From the NCBI GenBank assembly GCA_944324425.1, contig CALUWE010000007.1:1-64000 (forward strand): 64,000 nt of DNA, read 5' to 3'. Position numbers and translations under genes: made by a program. The DNA comes from Candidatus Gastranaerophilales bacterium. GTDB lineage: Bacteria > Cyanobacteriota > Vampirovibrionia > Gastranaerophilales > Gastranaerophilaceae. Positions within the stretch are counted from its first letter, which is position 1; each line of letters starts with the position of its first letter. This document shows, one piece after another, positions 7,851 to 17,364 of this stretch. Below the pieces are notes generated by a model. That model worked only from the letters and a program-made list of their open reading frames with translations, ran no database searches and was not told the DNA's origin.

Positions 7851-8487
7851 TAAAAAACTTTTATTTGCTGTTTGCGCTCTATTGTTTTTTACAATGGGCG
7901 CAAACGCTTATGAATCTTCATTCCCCTTTCCCTTTGAATTTGGGCATTCAAGCGATATATATTTGAATGTAAAGAAGCCCGAAACTAAAGAAATGCGCCA
8001 AGAAAGGCAAGCTGCAATTGACCTTATAAATGAACAGGGCATATCAAGAGACCCTATGAAATTTATAAAGTATATTAAAAAAAATGACCTAAGGGCAATT
8101 AAACTATTGTTAGACGCCGGTTTTAACCCCAATGCGGCAATTAATGCAAATTACCCCGTTTATTATGCCGCCAAATATGATAAAAGGCAGGTTATGTATC
8201 TTCTTTTAAAAGCAGGTGCAGACCCTAACAAAGATTTATCATCCCCTTTAAGATTTGCCATTTTAAACAAAGATTATGATATGGCAAACTTGTTAATTGA
8301 TTATGGCGCCGATATAAATTACGAAGATAATTGGAGCGGCGAAACCCTTTTATATACCGCCTTAAAAAAGAAACAATATGATATTGCGGCACTTTTGATT
8401 AAAAAGGGCGTAAGAGTAGATATAAAATCATTCAATTATATTAAAAAGAAAAAGCTTGAAGAAAGGTTGATGACCGTTTTAAATTAA
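7831..8487 (+). CDS. secreted ankyrin-repeat protein
   Basis: 218 residues from the ATG at 7831, which overlaps the end of fabG by 20 bases. An in-frame ATG at 7762 lies deep inside fabG and would put extra residues before the signal peptide. The N-terminus is a signal peptide (LLFAVCALLFFTMGANA). Three to four ankyrin repeats follow, with typical motifs such as IKLLLDAGFNPNAA, MYLLLKAGADPNKD and ANLLIDYGADINYED. Ankyrin repeats bind proteins; export suggests a periplasmic or secreted partner. It occupies the place where acpP often sits. No strong ribosome site is visible, so coupling to fabG is likely. Confidence 0.75.
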   Translation: MAGLLFNKKLLFAVCALLFFTMGANAYESSFPFPFEFGHSSDIYLNVKKPETKEMRQERQAAIDLINEQGISRDPMKFIKYIKKNDLRAIKLLLDAGFNPNAAINANYPVYYAAKYDKRQVMYLLLKAGADPNKDLSSPLRFAILNKDYDMANLLIDYGADINYEDNWSGETLLYTALKKKQYDIAALLIKKGVRVDIKSFNYIKKKKLEERLMTVLN

Positions 8488-8488
8488 T

Positions 8489-9325
8489 TTAATCTTTTTT
8501 GCAAAAGTCTTCTTTTGTGCTTGTTCCGGCTTCATATCCGGTTTTTGCATATAAGAAGGGAAGAACTTTATCCATTTGAACTTTATTTGCAACGGCATTT
8601 AAGGCAGGGCTTTTAGACAAAACGAATAACCCTATAAGATCGTCCAAGTGAACAAAACAGTCGCTTATTTTAAATTCCCTTTTCTTTTCGTTTTCTTCTT
8701 TTTTAAAGCATTCTTCGTTAATTTTGTTTGAAGTTTTATTTGCAACAAACATACCGCCTGCAACTGCCCCGATAATTAACCCTGCGCGCATTAATTTAAT
8801 TTTATTGTTGTCTGAATCTTTTAATTTGCCTGCGGCTGCTTTTAATTTATCTTCATGCTTTCCTATTAAACTTTCCCCTAATGCAACTAAAACTGTTGGC
8901 GTCATTGTGTTTAAAAATTCAAAAACCCCTTCTTTATATTTTGCATTTTTATTTTCAGGGTTTTTATCCGTCTTAACACCCGCAGCCACGCTTGCTAAAA
9001 TGCCCCCTGTGGTGGACATTAAAATTTGGGAAAAATTCTTAACTTCAAAAATGTTACCTATTGATTTTGCCTTTTCTTTTATTGAGGAAGAATTTTTAAA
9101 CGTATCAATAAGTTCCGCCCCTCTTCCCTTCATCACATTTGAAACAACAACAGGCGCAATTGCACCGATTAAAGATGCTGCTAAAACGGCTTTTTTAACA
9201 TTATTTTCATTTTCTTTTCTTTTTTTATTGTTAATGTCGGCGGATAGTTGAACTTTTTTTTCAAGCTGTTCTCTTTTTGAATAAAAACTTTTGAATGCAC
9301 CGCCTGAAATTGGGTTTATCTTCAT
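8489..9325 (-). CDS. hypothetical membrane-associated protein
   Basis: 278 residues, not recognised. It starts MKINPISGGAFKSFY and then has a Lys-rich stretch. Several Gly/Ala-rich hydrophobic segments follow: AVLAASLIGAIAPVVVSNV (about 47-65), ILMSTTGGILASVAAGV, TMTPTVLVALGESLIG and LIIGAVAGGMFVAN. The C-terminus is soluble and ends in a charged CKKD. There is no cleavable signal. The stop codon abuts that of the ankyrin gene on the other strand. The INPIS...FK start resembles a motif I recall from lineage-specific Gastranaerophilales proteins (low certainty). Confidence 0.6.
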   Translation of the reverse strand: MKINPISGGAFKSFYSKREQLEKKVQLSADINNKKRKENENNVKKAVLAASLIGAIAPVVVSNVMKGRGAELIDTFKNSSSIKEKAKSIGNIFEVKNFSQILMSTTGGILASVAAGVKTDKNPENKNAKYKEGVFEFLNTMTPTVLVALGESLIGKHEDKLKAAAGKLKDSDNNKIKLMRAGLIIGAVAGGMFVANKTSNKINEECFKKEENEKKREFKISDCFVHLDDLIGLFVLSKSPALNAVANKVQMDKVLPFLYAKTGYEAGTSTKEDFCKKD

Positions 9326-9441
9326 TATTTCAGGTATTCTCTTTTATAAATGTTAGTTACACCTTACATTATATACCAATAAAATTATTTTTGCAATTAT
9401 TAATTTTTTGTTAATTATCATAATATTTTGGAAATTTGATT

Positions 9442-9456
9442 ATAAGATTGTCTTAT
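9442..9456 (+). promoter_or_regulatory. inverted repeat upstream of groES
   Basis: Perfect 6-base inverted repeat ATAAGA-TTG-TCTTAT, 40 bases before the groES start. The classical CIRCE element (TTAGCACTC-N9-GAGTGCTAA) is absent from this promoter. It could be an operator for another heat-shock regulator, or chance in AT-rich DNA. Confidence 0.35.
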
Positions 9457-9495
9457 TGAAAAAGAATTTTTTGTAATTATTTAAGGAGGATATTT

Positions 9496-9783
9496 ATGAC
9501 AATTAAACCATTGGGCGACAGAATCGTTCTTAAAGTTATTGATGATGTTCAACAAACACAAGGCGGAATCTTTATTCCCGATTCTGCTAAAGAAAAACCC
9601 CAAAAAGGTGAAGTTGTAGCTGTTGGCCCCGGCAAAACAATGGATAGCGGCGAAAGAGAACCGTTAGATGTTAAAGTGGGCGATAAAGTTTTATATGCAA
9701 AATATTCAGGCACAGACGTTAAAATGGACGGCGTTGAATATAAAATTTTATCAGTTAAAGATGTACTTGCAATTATTGAATAA
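9496..9783 (+). CDS. groES: co-chaperonin GroES
   Basis: 95 residues: [12 protein letters not shown] at the start, the mobile loop with [16 protein letters not shown], and [14 protein letters not shown] near the end. It forms the heptameric lid of the GroEL folding chamber. A strong AAGGAGGA ribosome site precedes it. groEL follows 23 bases later, the usual pair. Confidence 0.97.
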   Translation: MTIKPLGDRIVLKVIDDVQQTQGGIFIPDSAKEKPQKGEVVAVGPGKTMDSGEREPLDVKVGDKVLYAKYSGTDVKMDGVEYKILSVKDVLAIIE

Positions 9784-9800
9784 TTTTTGATAGGAGATAA

Positions 9801-11453
<1,653 letters not shown>

Positions 11454-11490
11454 TTGTTGCTCAAACAGTAAAAACTGAACAATTAATATA

Positions 11491-11523
11491 AATTAGACCC
11501 TCCTTATTTGGGAGGGTCTAATT
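11491..11523 (+). terminator. 13-base-pair hairpin after groEL
   Basis: AATTAGACCCTCC (11491-11503) pairs perfectly with GGAGGGTCTAATT (11511-11523), loop TTATTTG. It lacks a clean T run, so it may protect the mRNA 3' end or pause RNA polymerase before the next terminator. Confidence 0.65.
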
Positions 11524-11529
11524 GTATAA

Positions 11530-11560
11530 AAAAAATCAGGCTTTATTTGCCTGATTTTTT
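11530..11560 (+). terminator. bidirectional terminator between groEL and the minus-strand gene
   Basis: AAAAAATCAGGC (11530-11541) pairs with GCCTGATTTTTT (11549-11560), loop TTTATTT. T tracts exist on both strands, so it serves groEL and the convergent gene that ends at 11566. Confidence 0.9.
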
Positions 11561-11565
11561 ATTTA

Positions 11566-11913
11566 TTAAAACGGTTTTGTTTGGGATAATCTGTTTCTTA
11601 ATTCCCTGAACCTTAAAATGTCTTCTTGGGCTTTTGAAGTTTCTTTGAATAAAACTTGTGTTGCGGGGTGAACAATAATAATTGCATCAATATGAACCTC
11701 TAAAAAGTCATATTTTCTTGGTGCCGTTGACCCGTTTTTGCCCATCAATTCTGCGTTTGTAACGGCCAAAAACCTTTTTTCACGGTCATTTAAAAGGTCT
11801 GTCAGTTCGCGGTTTGTATTTGTATATTTTGAAACGTGCACCGTTCCTTTAATGTCGTGGTCTTTTGTTAATATATAAACCTCTATTGGTATTGTATCTT
11901 GGTTTTTTGCCAT
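11566..11913 (-). CDS. conserved hypothetical protein
   Basis: 115 residues from the ATG at 11913, chosen because GGAG lies about 9 bases upstream. A longer in-frame start at 11943 has no ribosome site. Predicted mostly beta (PIEVYILTKDHDIKGTVHV, FLAVTNAEL, DFLEVHIDAIIIVHP) with a C-terminal helix (TSKAQEDILRFRELRNRL). This looks like a small beta-barrel or Sm/PilZ-like adaptor followed by a helix; I do not recognise a family with confidence. Confidence 0.65.
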   Translation of the reverse strand: MAKNQDTIPIEVYILTKDHDIKGTVHVSKYTNTNRELTDLLNDREKRFLAVTNAELMGKNGSTAPRKYDFLEVHIDAIIIVHPATQVLFKETSKAQEDILRFRELRNRLSQTKPF

Positions 11914-11967
11914 AAAAATTTGTTCTCCTTTAATAAAAACCATTATATTACATTTTTTGAAATATGG

Positions 11968-13017
11968 CTATTTATTTTTGTATTTATCAAACCGATGTTC
12001 ATATTCTTCAGATGCCATTGCAGCCTCTTCCATTGTGTATTTGTAATTTGAAAGGCTTACCATAATTCTTCCTTCGGATTCTTTCATTAATTTTTCTTTT
12101 ATTTTATAGGGGTAGGTTTCATTACCCTTTAGGCCGCCATTGTGAATTTCATTGATAATGTCTTCTATATACATTTGCATATAGTTTGGAATTTTTGGGA
12201 ACCTTTTTATATATTCGGTTAAGGGCATATTTTCTCTGTTTCTGTTGCCTGCTGCCGTTGTTAAAAGAAAATTGCCGATTGTATTTAACCCCCCCATGGA
12301 AGCAGGCGTTATATGTTCAATAGAGCCTGTTGATGCTATAAAAATTCTTCTTACAATTTCAACCTGTTTTCTTTTTGAATATTTAACAACAAATGCGTTT
12401 ATACTGCTTTCTGATGTCGGCAAAAAAAGAGCCTTATTTTTAATATTGTTAAAAATTTCTCTTTCATTTTTATTCGGCACAATTTCTTCCAAAGAATCCA
12501 AAAAAGTTTTTCTTTTAAACGTGTCTCTTCTTGAATCGCTTATAATAATTTGTCTGCATTTTGTTGTTTTTGCCCTTAATTTAAGGGCAGTTTGGGTGGA
12601 TAATTTTCTTGACAGAGTATCAACATTATCTAAAACTTCAAATTCTTCCAATTTTAATTTATTGAGGCAATTTTCCCTCATCATCTGAAGACAGTTTTGA
12701 AGGTTGTCATCGGGGTTTAATTTTGAAAAGTCCTTAAAAACCGCAAATAAAGATTTTTCTGTTGGCAGCATATGTTTTATATAGTTTGAAAGCAAAATAA
12801 CGGAATCTTCTGCCGTTTTGCATTTTAAAAGCTGTTTTTCAAACCCTCGAAGAGCGTCTGCCGGAATTATTTTAATACCCCTATACGGGCATGTTATATT
12901 CTTTAATTTTCTTAAAGGTTTTCCTTGCGAAGTTGTGCCTTCGTATGGAATATCATAGTAATATTTAAGGTAATTAGTTAATGTAAGCCTTTTTGGCTTA
13001 TTCCCCGAAGTTGGCAC
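11968..13017 (-). CDS. HNH-nuclease-like protein
   Basis: 349 residues with a GTG start. The C-terminal third contains IEHITPASMGGLNTIGNFLLT, then AGNRNRENMPLTEYI. This fits the HNH layout: [E/D]H-I-x-P, a downstream Gly-Gly, a conserved Asn-Phe-Leu-Leu, and N-R-x-R/K-x-x-x-P-L-x-E-Y. The N-terminal two thirds (helical, with CPYRGIKIIP and several Lys-rich helices) is unfamiliar. Zinc CxxC pairs seen in some HNH proteins are missing. It could be a restriction-type, phage-defence or housekeeping nuclease; no methylase or toxin partner is adjacent. Confidence 0.55.
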   Translation of the reverse strand: MPTSGNKPKRLTLTNYLKYYYDIPYEGTTSQGKPLRKLKNITCPYRGIKIIPADALRGFEKQLLKCKTAEDSVILLSNYIKHMLPTEKSLFAVFKDFSKLNPDDNLQNCLQMMRENCLNKLKLEEFEVLDNVDTLSRKLSTQTALKLRAKTTKCRQIIISDSRRDTFKRKTFLDSLEEIVPNKNEREIFNNIKNKALFLPTSESSINAFVVKYSKRKQVEIVRRIFIASTGSIEHITPASMGGLNTIGNFLLTTAAGNRNRENMPLTEYIKRFPKIPNYMQMYIEDIINEIHNGGLKGNETYPYKIKEKLMKESEGRIMVSLSNYKYTMEEAAMASEEYEHRFDKYKNK

Positions 13018-13080
13018 TATAACCCCCGATAATTCTACTAACCAATGATAACAAATTGAGCTTTTTGGGGCAATAATTTT

Positions 13081-13833
13081 TTAATAGTCTCCTCTGCCGC
13101 TGTACATTGCCTTTTGGGCTGCCGTGCCATAAGGTATTGCTTGCTTATCGGTTATCATTATTGTAAACATATCGGTTAGCCTTGAGCCGTCAGGCGAAGA
13201 AAATTTATATGGAGAAGAGCATTGCGCCTTAAGACACTTTGCATTGGCGGGGTTTGGTTTTCTGTCTCCGTTTACATCAACCATAATAAGGCAAGGCGGC
13301 TTTGTTGTGTTATCCGAATTGGTTAAAAGCCCCATAGAGCCGCATCCGCCGCATGAACCGCCCGGGGATTCACCCCCGTATTGGTTGTAATCTCCGCTTG
13401 TAGCAAGCGTGCAAACATTAATTGAAGGCTCTTCATATAAGGGGAAATTGGCTTGGGTTCTCCCTCTTCTGAATTCAAATTTCATGCCGTCTGTTGTGTA
13501 AAATGCAGTGTTTCTCCACGGGCTTCCGTCGCCCGGATATATAACATAATAATCAAATTCGGCTCTTGTTGTGCTTCTTAAAATAGACATATGTCTTGCC
13601 ATATAGCCGAATAAATTTGCGTTATCATAAGGGCTTTCGCCGTCTATTGCCATGTTCATTGTAATTGCCGAATTTAAAACGCCGACAGCCTTTTTCAAAC
13701 CGGTTTTAAATTCTTGCTGTTGAGAATTACTTATAACGCTTGGAATTGCAACCGCCGCAATAATCCCTATAATCGCTAAAGTAATTAAAACTTCTGCCAA
13801 TGTAAACGCATTTTTTTGCAAACGTACCCCCAA
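13081..13833 (-). CDS. type IV pilin / type II pseudopilin-like protein
   Basis: 250 residues with a TTG start (GVRLQKNA leader). The class III signal has cleavage expected after Ala before FTLAEVLITLAIIGIIAAVA; the Glu at mature position 5 and the hydrophobic helix are the hallmark. The rest is a globular head of the H-x9-DG-like type seen in many uncharacterised pseudopilins. Cys residues form a GGSCGGCG cluster near residue 162, and a DVNGDRKPN segment looks like a calcium-binding loop. It would be a minor pilin or pseudopilin; no assembly ATPase or prepilin peptidase is in the window. Confidence 0.85.
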   Translation of the reverse strand: MGVRLQKNAFTLAEVLITLAIIGIIAAVAIPSVISNSQQQEFKTGLKKAVGVLNSAITMNMAIDGESPYDNANLFGYMARHMSILRSTTRAEFDYYVIYPGDGSPWRNTAFYTTDGMKFEFRRGRTQANFPLYEEPSINVCTLATSGDYNQYGGESPGGSCGGCGSMGLLTNSDNTTKPPCLIMVDVNGDRKPNPANAKCLKAQCSSPYKFSSPDGSRLTDMFTIMITDKQAIPYGTAAQKAMYSGRGDY

Positions 13834-13861
13834 ACAAAGTTTTTGCGAAAAGACTATTTAG

Positions 13862-13890
13862 ATTATAGACTATATTTAATTTGATTTGAA
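13862..13890 (-). promoter_or_regulatory. promoter of the pilin-like gene
   Basis: On the minus strand, TTCAAA (13890-13885), 17-base spacer, TATAAT (13867-13862), about 30 bases before the TTG start. Confidence 0.55.
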
Positions 13891-13980
13891 GCTTTTTTAA
13901 TTTTGCCGTAAGTTACTAGCCATATCTTCGCTTTTAAAAATTAACCCGAATGTTAACATTTAAAAAAGGAGACAAATTTT

Positions 13981-14322
13981 ATGATGATGTTATTAAAATG
14001 GGTTTTGTTTGCCCTTGCAATTATGTTGACCGCTTGGATAATCCCGGGGATTTCCGTGGAAAGTTTTCCTGTTGCATTATTGGCTGCCTTTGTTATGGCA
14101 ATTATAAACATTTTTATAAAACCGTTTTTACTTATAATAACTTTGCCTGTAAACATTTTAACTTTGGGGCTTTTTACTTTTATTTTAAATACGCTTTTAT
14201 TTATGCTTATGGGCTACTTTGTTTCAGGCGTTGAAATAGACGGCTTTTTATCGGCACTTTTAGGGTCTTTAATGCTTGCGTTTTTAGGGGGAATTATTTT
14301 CCAAATACCTGATACAAAATAA
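13981..14322 (+). CDS. YvlD / phage-holin-4-like membrane protein
   Basis: 113 residues with four membrane helices. The family signature is AWIIPGISVESFPVALLAAFVMAIIN, then IKPFLLIITLPVNILTLGLF. These are chromosomal envelope proteins (YvlD, DUF360) of unknown function despite the holin superfamily name, and this copy is far from the phage region. AAAAAAGGAGAC forms a good ribosome site before the ATG. Confidence 0.85.
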   Translation: MMMLLKWVLFALAIMLTAWIIPGISVESFPVALLAAFVMAIINIFIKPFLLIITLPVNILTLGLFTFILNTLLFMLMGYFVSGVEIDGFLSALLGSLMLAFLGGIIFQIPDTK

Positions 14323-14356
14323 TTGCCTAAATTAAAACAGATTGTATAATTAAATT
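14323..14356 (+). promoter_or_regulatory. promoter, probably leaderless, for the FixC-like gene
   Basis: TTGCCT (14323-14328), 16-base spacer, TATAAT (14345-14350), then six bases to the ATG at 14357. The predicted RNA start coincides with the start codon, and no Shine-Dalgarno sequence is present. Confidence 0.65.
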
Positions 14357-15670
14357 ATGGAAAATAACCCAAAAATTGATGTCATTGTGGTTGGTGCGGG
14401 CCCGTCGGGCGTCGCCTGTGCTGCTGTTGCCGCTCGTCAGGGCTTAAAGGTTTTGGTTATTGAAAAATCTTCTGATTTTGGAGTCAAAAATGTTTACGGG
14501 GGTGCCGTTTATCTTGAATCAATTAAAGAATTATTTCCAAAAACTTATCAAAACTGCCCCTGCGAACGATTTTTAAAAAAGCATAACTATGTAATTTTAA
14601 ACAATAATAATTCAATTTCTGTTTCTTATGAAAATAATGAAACCGAAAAAACATCGGCCACAATAACCCGTTTTGCTTTTGATACGTTTTTAGCCGAAGA
14701 AGTAAGAAAAGAAGGTGTTTATTTTGCGCCTGATACCCTTGTAACCTCTTTAATTAAAAAAGGCGGCAAAATAACAGGTGTTAAAACCGAAACGGAAGAA
14801 ATTTATGCACCTGTAACCGTTATTGCGGAAGGATTTAATTCAATTCTTGCAAATGAAGCGGGACTAAAGAAAAAAACTTTACCAAAAAGCGCTATATTGG
14901 GTGTTAAAGAAACAATACGCCTAGGCGAAGAAACAATCAAACAAAGGTTTCAATTGAAAGAAAATGAAGGCTCAATGTATGAATTTTTTGGCGGGCTAAA
15001 TAAAGAAGGGGAAGATATTCCTTTTGCAATGGGTTTTTTATACACCTTTAAAAACACAATTTCAATAGGTGTCGGGGTTTCAATGGAAACTTTGCAAAAA
15101 AATAAAGTTAAACCTTATGAATATTTAAACAGACTAAAAAACAATGAATTTGTGAAAAATTTAATTGAAGGGGGCGAACTTGTTGAATATTCGGCTCATT
15201 CAATTCCTGAAGGCGGTTATAATGAATTGCCGGAGTTGTACGGCAATGGCTATTTAATTGTGGGCGACGCTGCCAATTTGGTGGATTCAATTCATTTTGA
15301 AGGAACAAATCTTGCAATAAAAAGCGGAATTATTGCAGCAGAAACCATAATTGAAGCGCATAAAAAGAAAAATTTCACAAAAAAAATTCTTAAAAATTAC
15401 AAAAAGAAATTAAGTGAAACTTTTGTTATAAAAGACCTAAAAACTTATAAAAATGTTATTCCGACTTTGTTAAAAAGAAAAGATTCAATTTTTTCTTATT
15501 ACCCTAAAAAAATTGATGAATTTTTCAGACTTTGGACAGCTGCCGATAATAAAGGCAAAAAACAAGGTTACAGAAAATTTTTCTTATCTTTTTTCAAAGA
15601 AAGAAACTTAAAGGAATTGTTTTCAGATGTTATAAGTTTTGTAAAATGCGCCATAGAGGCTATAATATAA
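14357..15670 (+). CDS. FixC-like FAD-dependent oxidoreductase (geranylgeranyl reductase family)
   Basis: 437 residues. The N-terminal Rossmann motif VVGAGPSGVACAAVAARQG and the acidic strand end VIEKS bind FAD. The YLIVGDAANLVDSIHFEGTNLA block near residue 300 is the second FAD motif, with NLVDSIHFEG typical of FixC/electron-transfer-flavoprotein quinone oxidoreductases. The ferredoxin-like gene follows immediately, as FixX follows FixC, so electron transfer to quinone is the likely role. fixA and fixB are not adjacent. A geranylgeranyl reductase function is the alternative. Confidence 0.85.
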   Translation: MENNPKIDVIVVGAGPSGVACAAVAARQGLKVLVIEKSSDFGVKNVYGGAVYLESIKELFPKTYQNCPCERFLKKHNYVILNNNNSISVSYENNETEKTSATITRFAFDTFLAEEVRKEGVYFAPDTLVTSLIKKGGKITGVKTETEEIYAPVTVIAEGFNSILANEAGLKKKTLPKSAILGVKETIRLGEETIKQRFQLKENEGSMYEFFGGLNKEGEDIPFAMGFLYTFKNTISIGVGVSMETLQKNKVKPYEYLNRLKNNEFVKNLIEGGELVEYSAHSIPEGGYNELPELYGNGYLIVGDAANLVDSIHFEGTNLAIKSGIIAAETIIEAHKKKNFTKKILKNYKKKLSETFVIKDLKTYKNVIPTLLKRKDSIFSYYPKKIDEFFRLWTAADNKGKKQGYRKFFLSFFKERNLKELFSDVISFVKCAIEAII

Positions 15671-15675
15671 GTATA

Positions 15676-15975
15676 ATGAGCGAAAATGATATATTAAATT
15701 TGAATACGGATGAAAGACTTGCAACATTAAGGTTTATTTGCAATAATAAAAGCCATATCAGCGTGGACATTGAAAAGTGCAAAAATTGTAAAAATAAAGA
15801 GTGTACATTTTTTTGCCCTGCCGATGTTTATACGTATGATGAAAATGCAAATTCAATTAATGCAGATTTTGAAAATTGTTTGGAATGCGGAACTTGCAGG
15901 CTGTCTTGCCCCAATAACGCAATAGATTGGGAATATCCGAAGAACTCTGCAGGCCCGACATTCAGATTCGGATAA
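15676..15975 (+). CDS. FixX-like ferredoxin
   Basis: 99 residues from the ATG at 15676; an in-frame ATG at 15646 lies inside the FixC-like gene. Cysteine motifs CKNCKNKECTFFCP and CLECGTCRLSCP resemble a two-cluster ferredoxin, but the spacing with N-terminal insertions fits FixX. It ends in the FixX-like NAIDWEYP...G segment (PKNSAGPTFRFG). It probably forms a complex with the upstream flavoprotein and passes electrons to quinone. Confidence 0.85.
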   Translation: MSENDILNLNTDERLATLRFICNNKSHISVDIEKCKNCKNKECTFFCPADVYTYDENANSINADFENCLECGTCRLSCPNNAIDWEYPKNSAGPTFRFG

Positions 15976-15995
15976 ATGAGGTACAAAGAGGCAAA

Positions 15996-16439
15996 ATGAA
16001 AGAATTTTATTCAAGATGGTATGATAAAGATCCTGTTCTTTCTATGTCCATGCGCACGCTTGCAAATTCTGACGATGCAACGCAAATTCAGGTTGCCTTA
16101 AACCTTATTAAAGTTATTATAGAACACAACATTAAGTCAAATGAATTTAAAAATGTCGAAGACATTATGATGGCGGTTGAAGAAGGCGTTATTCAAAGGG
16201 GTGTTAACCGTTGGTATGACTTGGAAAAGACAGTCAGAACCGCTATTCAAATGTTGGAAAGATGTTCCCCTGAAACAAGACAAAGAGTTGCTCTTGATAT
16301 GGCGCAAATTGTAATTGAAAATATCGTTATGGATAAAGACGGTGAGGATGAACTTGATGATGATCAAGTGAATGTTATAGATTTATCAGGTGAAACAACG
16401 GTTTTAGACTTAGATAAATTAAACGAAGATAATGAATGA
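15996..16439 (+). CDS. conserved hypothetical helical protein
   Basis: 147 residues from the ATG at 15996, preceded by AGAGG; an upstream in-frame ATG at 15927 overlaps the ferredoxin gene. Almost all alpha-helical: FYSRWYDKDPVLSMSMRTLA, then a repeating amphipathic pattern, with an acidic C-terminal tail (DKDGEDELDDDQ, then a DLDK stretch). I do not recognise the family. The 8-base overlap with the TPR gene suggests translational coupling and a shared function. Confidence 0.65.
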   Translation: MKEFYSRWYDKDPVLSMSMRTLANSDDATQIQVALNLIKVIIEHNIKSNEFKNVEDIMMAVEEGVIQRGVNRWYDLEKTVRTAIQMLERCSPETRQRVALDMAQIVIENIVMDKDGEDELDDDQVNVIDLSGETTVLDLDKLNEDNE

Positions 16440-17364
16440 TCTGCAGCGATTTGAGCAATTAAAAAAAAATATTGAAGCCGACCCGACAAATTTTCAATCA
16501 CGGCGTGAATTTGCGATGCTTTTATCAGACATGGGTTTTATTGAAGCTTCAATAAAACACTTGAATTATCTTGTAAATATTTTCAATGACGATGCAAACC
16601 TTTATTTTAATTTGGGCATCTGTTTTGAAAAATTAAAAGAATTTAAAATGGCGCTTCATTATTATAAAAAAGCCGTTGAATTAAAGCCTGATGAGGGCGA
16701 TTTTATTTATAATCTTGCATTGTGCTATGATGCTCTCGGAAAAGATGATGAGGCCATTAAAGAGTTTAAAAAAGTAATTTGTCTTGAAAATAATGACTCA
16801 AATTCATTTTTCTGTCTCGGGTGTCTTTATTTTAAAAAAAATAATATTGAACTTGCGGAAAAATGCTTCAGAAGAGCAATAAAGCTGAATAATGATGATT
16901 ATTTTGCACACTTTCACCTTGCAAACTGTTACCATAAAAAAAATCTTTTAGATGAAGCAATAAAAGAATATCGAACGGTAATTGAATTGTCGCCTGATTA
17001 TTCTTGGGCATATTTTAACTTAGCGCAAATTTATTATTCAAGGGAAGATTTTGAAAATGCAATAATAATGCTCAATATGACGGTTCAAAAAAACAAAAAG
17101 GACAAAGAAGCTTATAAACTGTTGTGCCAGTTGTATTTAAAATTAAATGATATTGATATGGCATATGATGTTATGGATGAAATGAAAGAAGAAGCCGGCA
17201 CAAACGGAGATTATTTTTATTTAATGGCTGAAATTTCAAAAATAAAAAATGACCTTGTAAAATATAAAGATTACTTGGAATCTGCCGTTGCAAACGAAGA
17301 AACTTTAACATTTAATAAAAAATCCGTTTTAGGAGAATTTAAGGAAGTAAACGGTGCAAAATAA
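16432..17364 (+). CDS. TPR-repeat protein
   Basis: 310 residues made of about seven tetratricopeptide repeats, for example LYFNLGICFEKLKEFKMALH, FIYNLALCYDALGKDDEAIK and AHFHLANCYHKKNLLDEAIK. These form a superhelix that binds partner proteins. There is no signal peptide, so it is probably cytoplasmic. It overlaps the preceding helical gene and the following dprA, so it belongs to one transcription unit. The partner is unknown. Confidence 0.88.
   Translation: MNDLQRFEQLKKNIEADPTNFQSRREFAMLLSDMGFIEASIKHLNYLVNIFNDDANLYFNLGICFEKLKEFKMALHYYKKAVELKPDEGDFIYNLALCYDALGKDDEAIKEFKKVICLENNDSNSFFCLGCLYFKKNNIELAEKCFRRAIKLNNDDYFAHFHLANCYHKKNLLDEAIKEYRTVIELSPDYSWAYFNLAQIYYSREDFENAIIMLNMTVQKNKKDKEAYKLLCQLYLKLNDIDMAYDVMDEMKEEAGTNGDYFYLMAEISKIKNDLVKYKDYLESAVANEETLTFNKKSVLGEFKEVNGAK

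Noticed and set aside
11968-13017. HNH-like protein as a homing endonuclease or mobile element
   Set aside because: No intron, intein or repeats flank it, and neighbouring genes are intact.
13981-14322. Phage holin in the chromosome outside the prophage
   Set aside because: The holin_4 superfamily name covers chromosomal YvlD proteins, and this gene sits among host genes.
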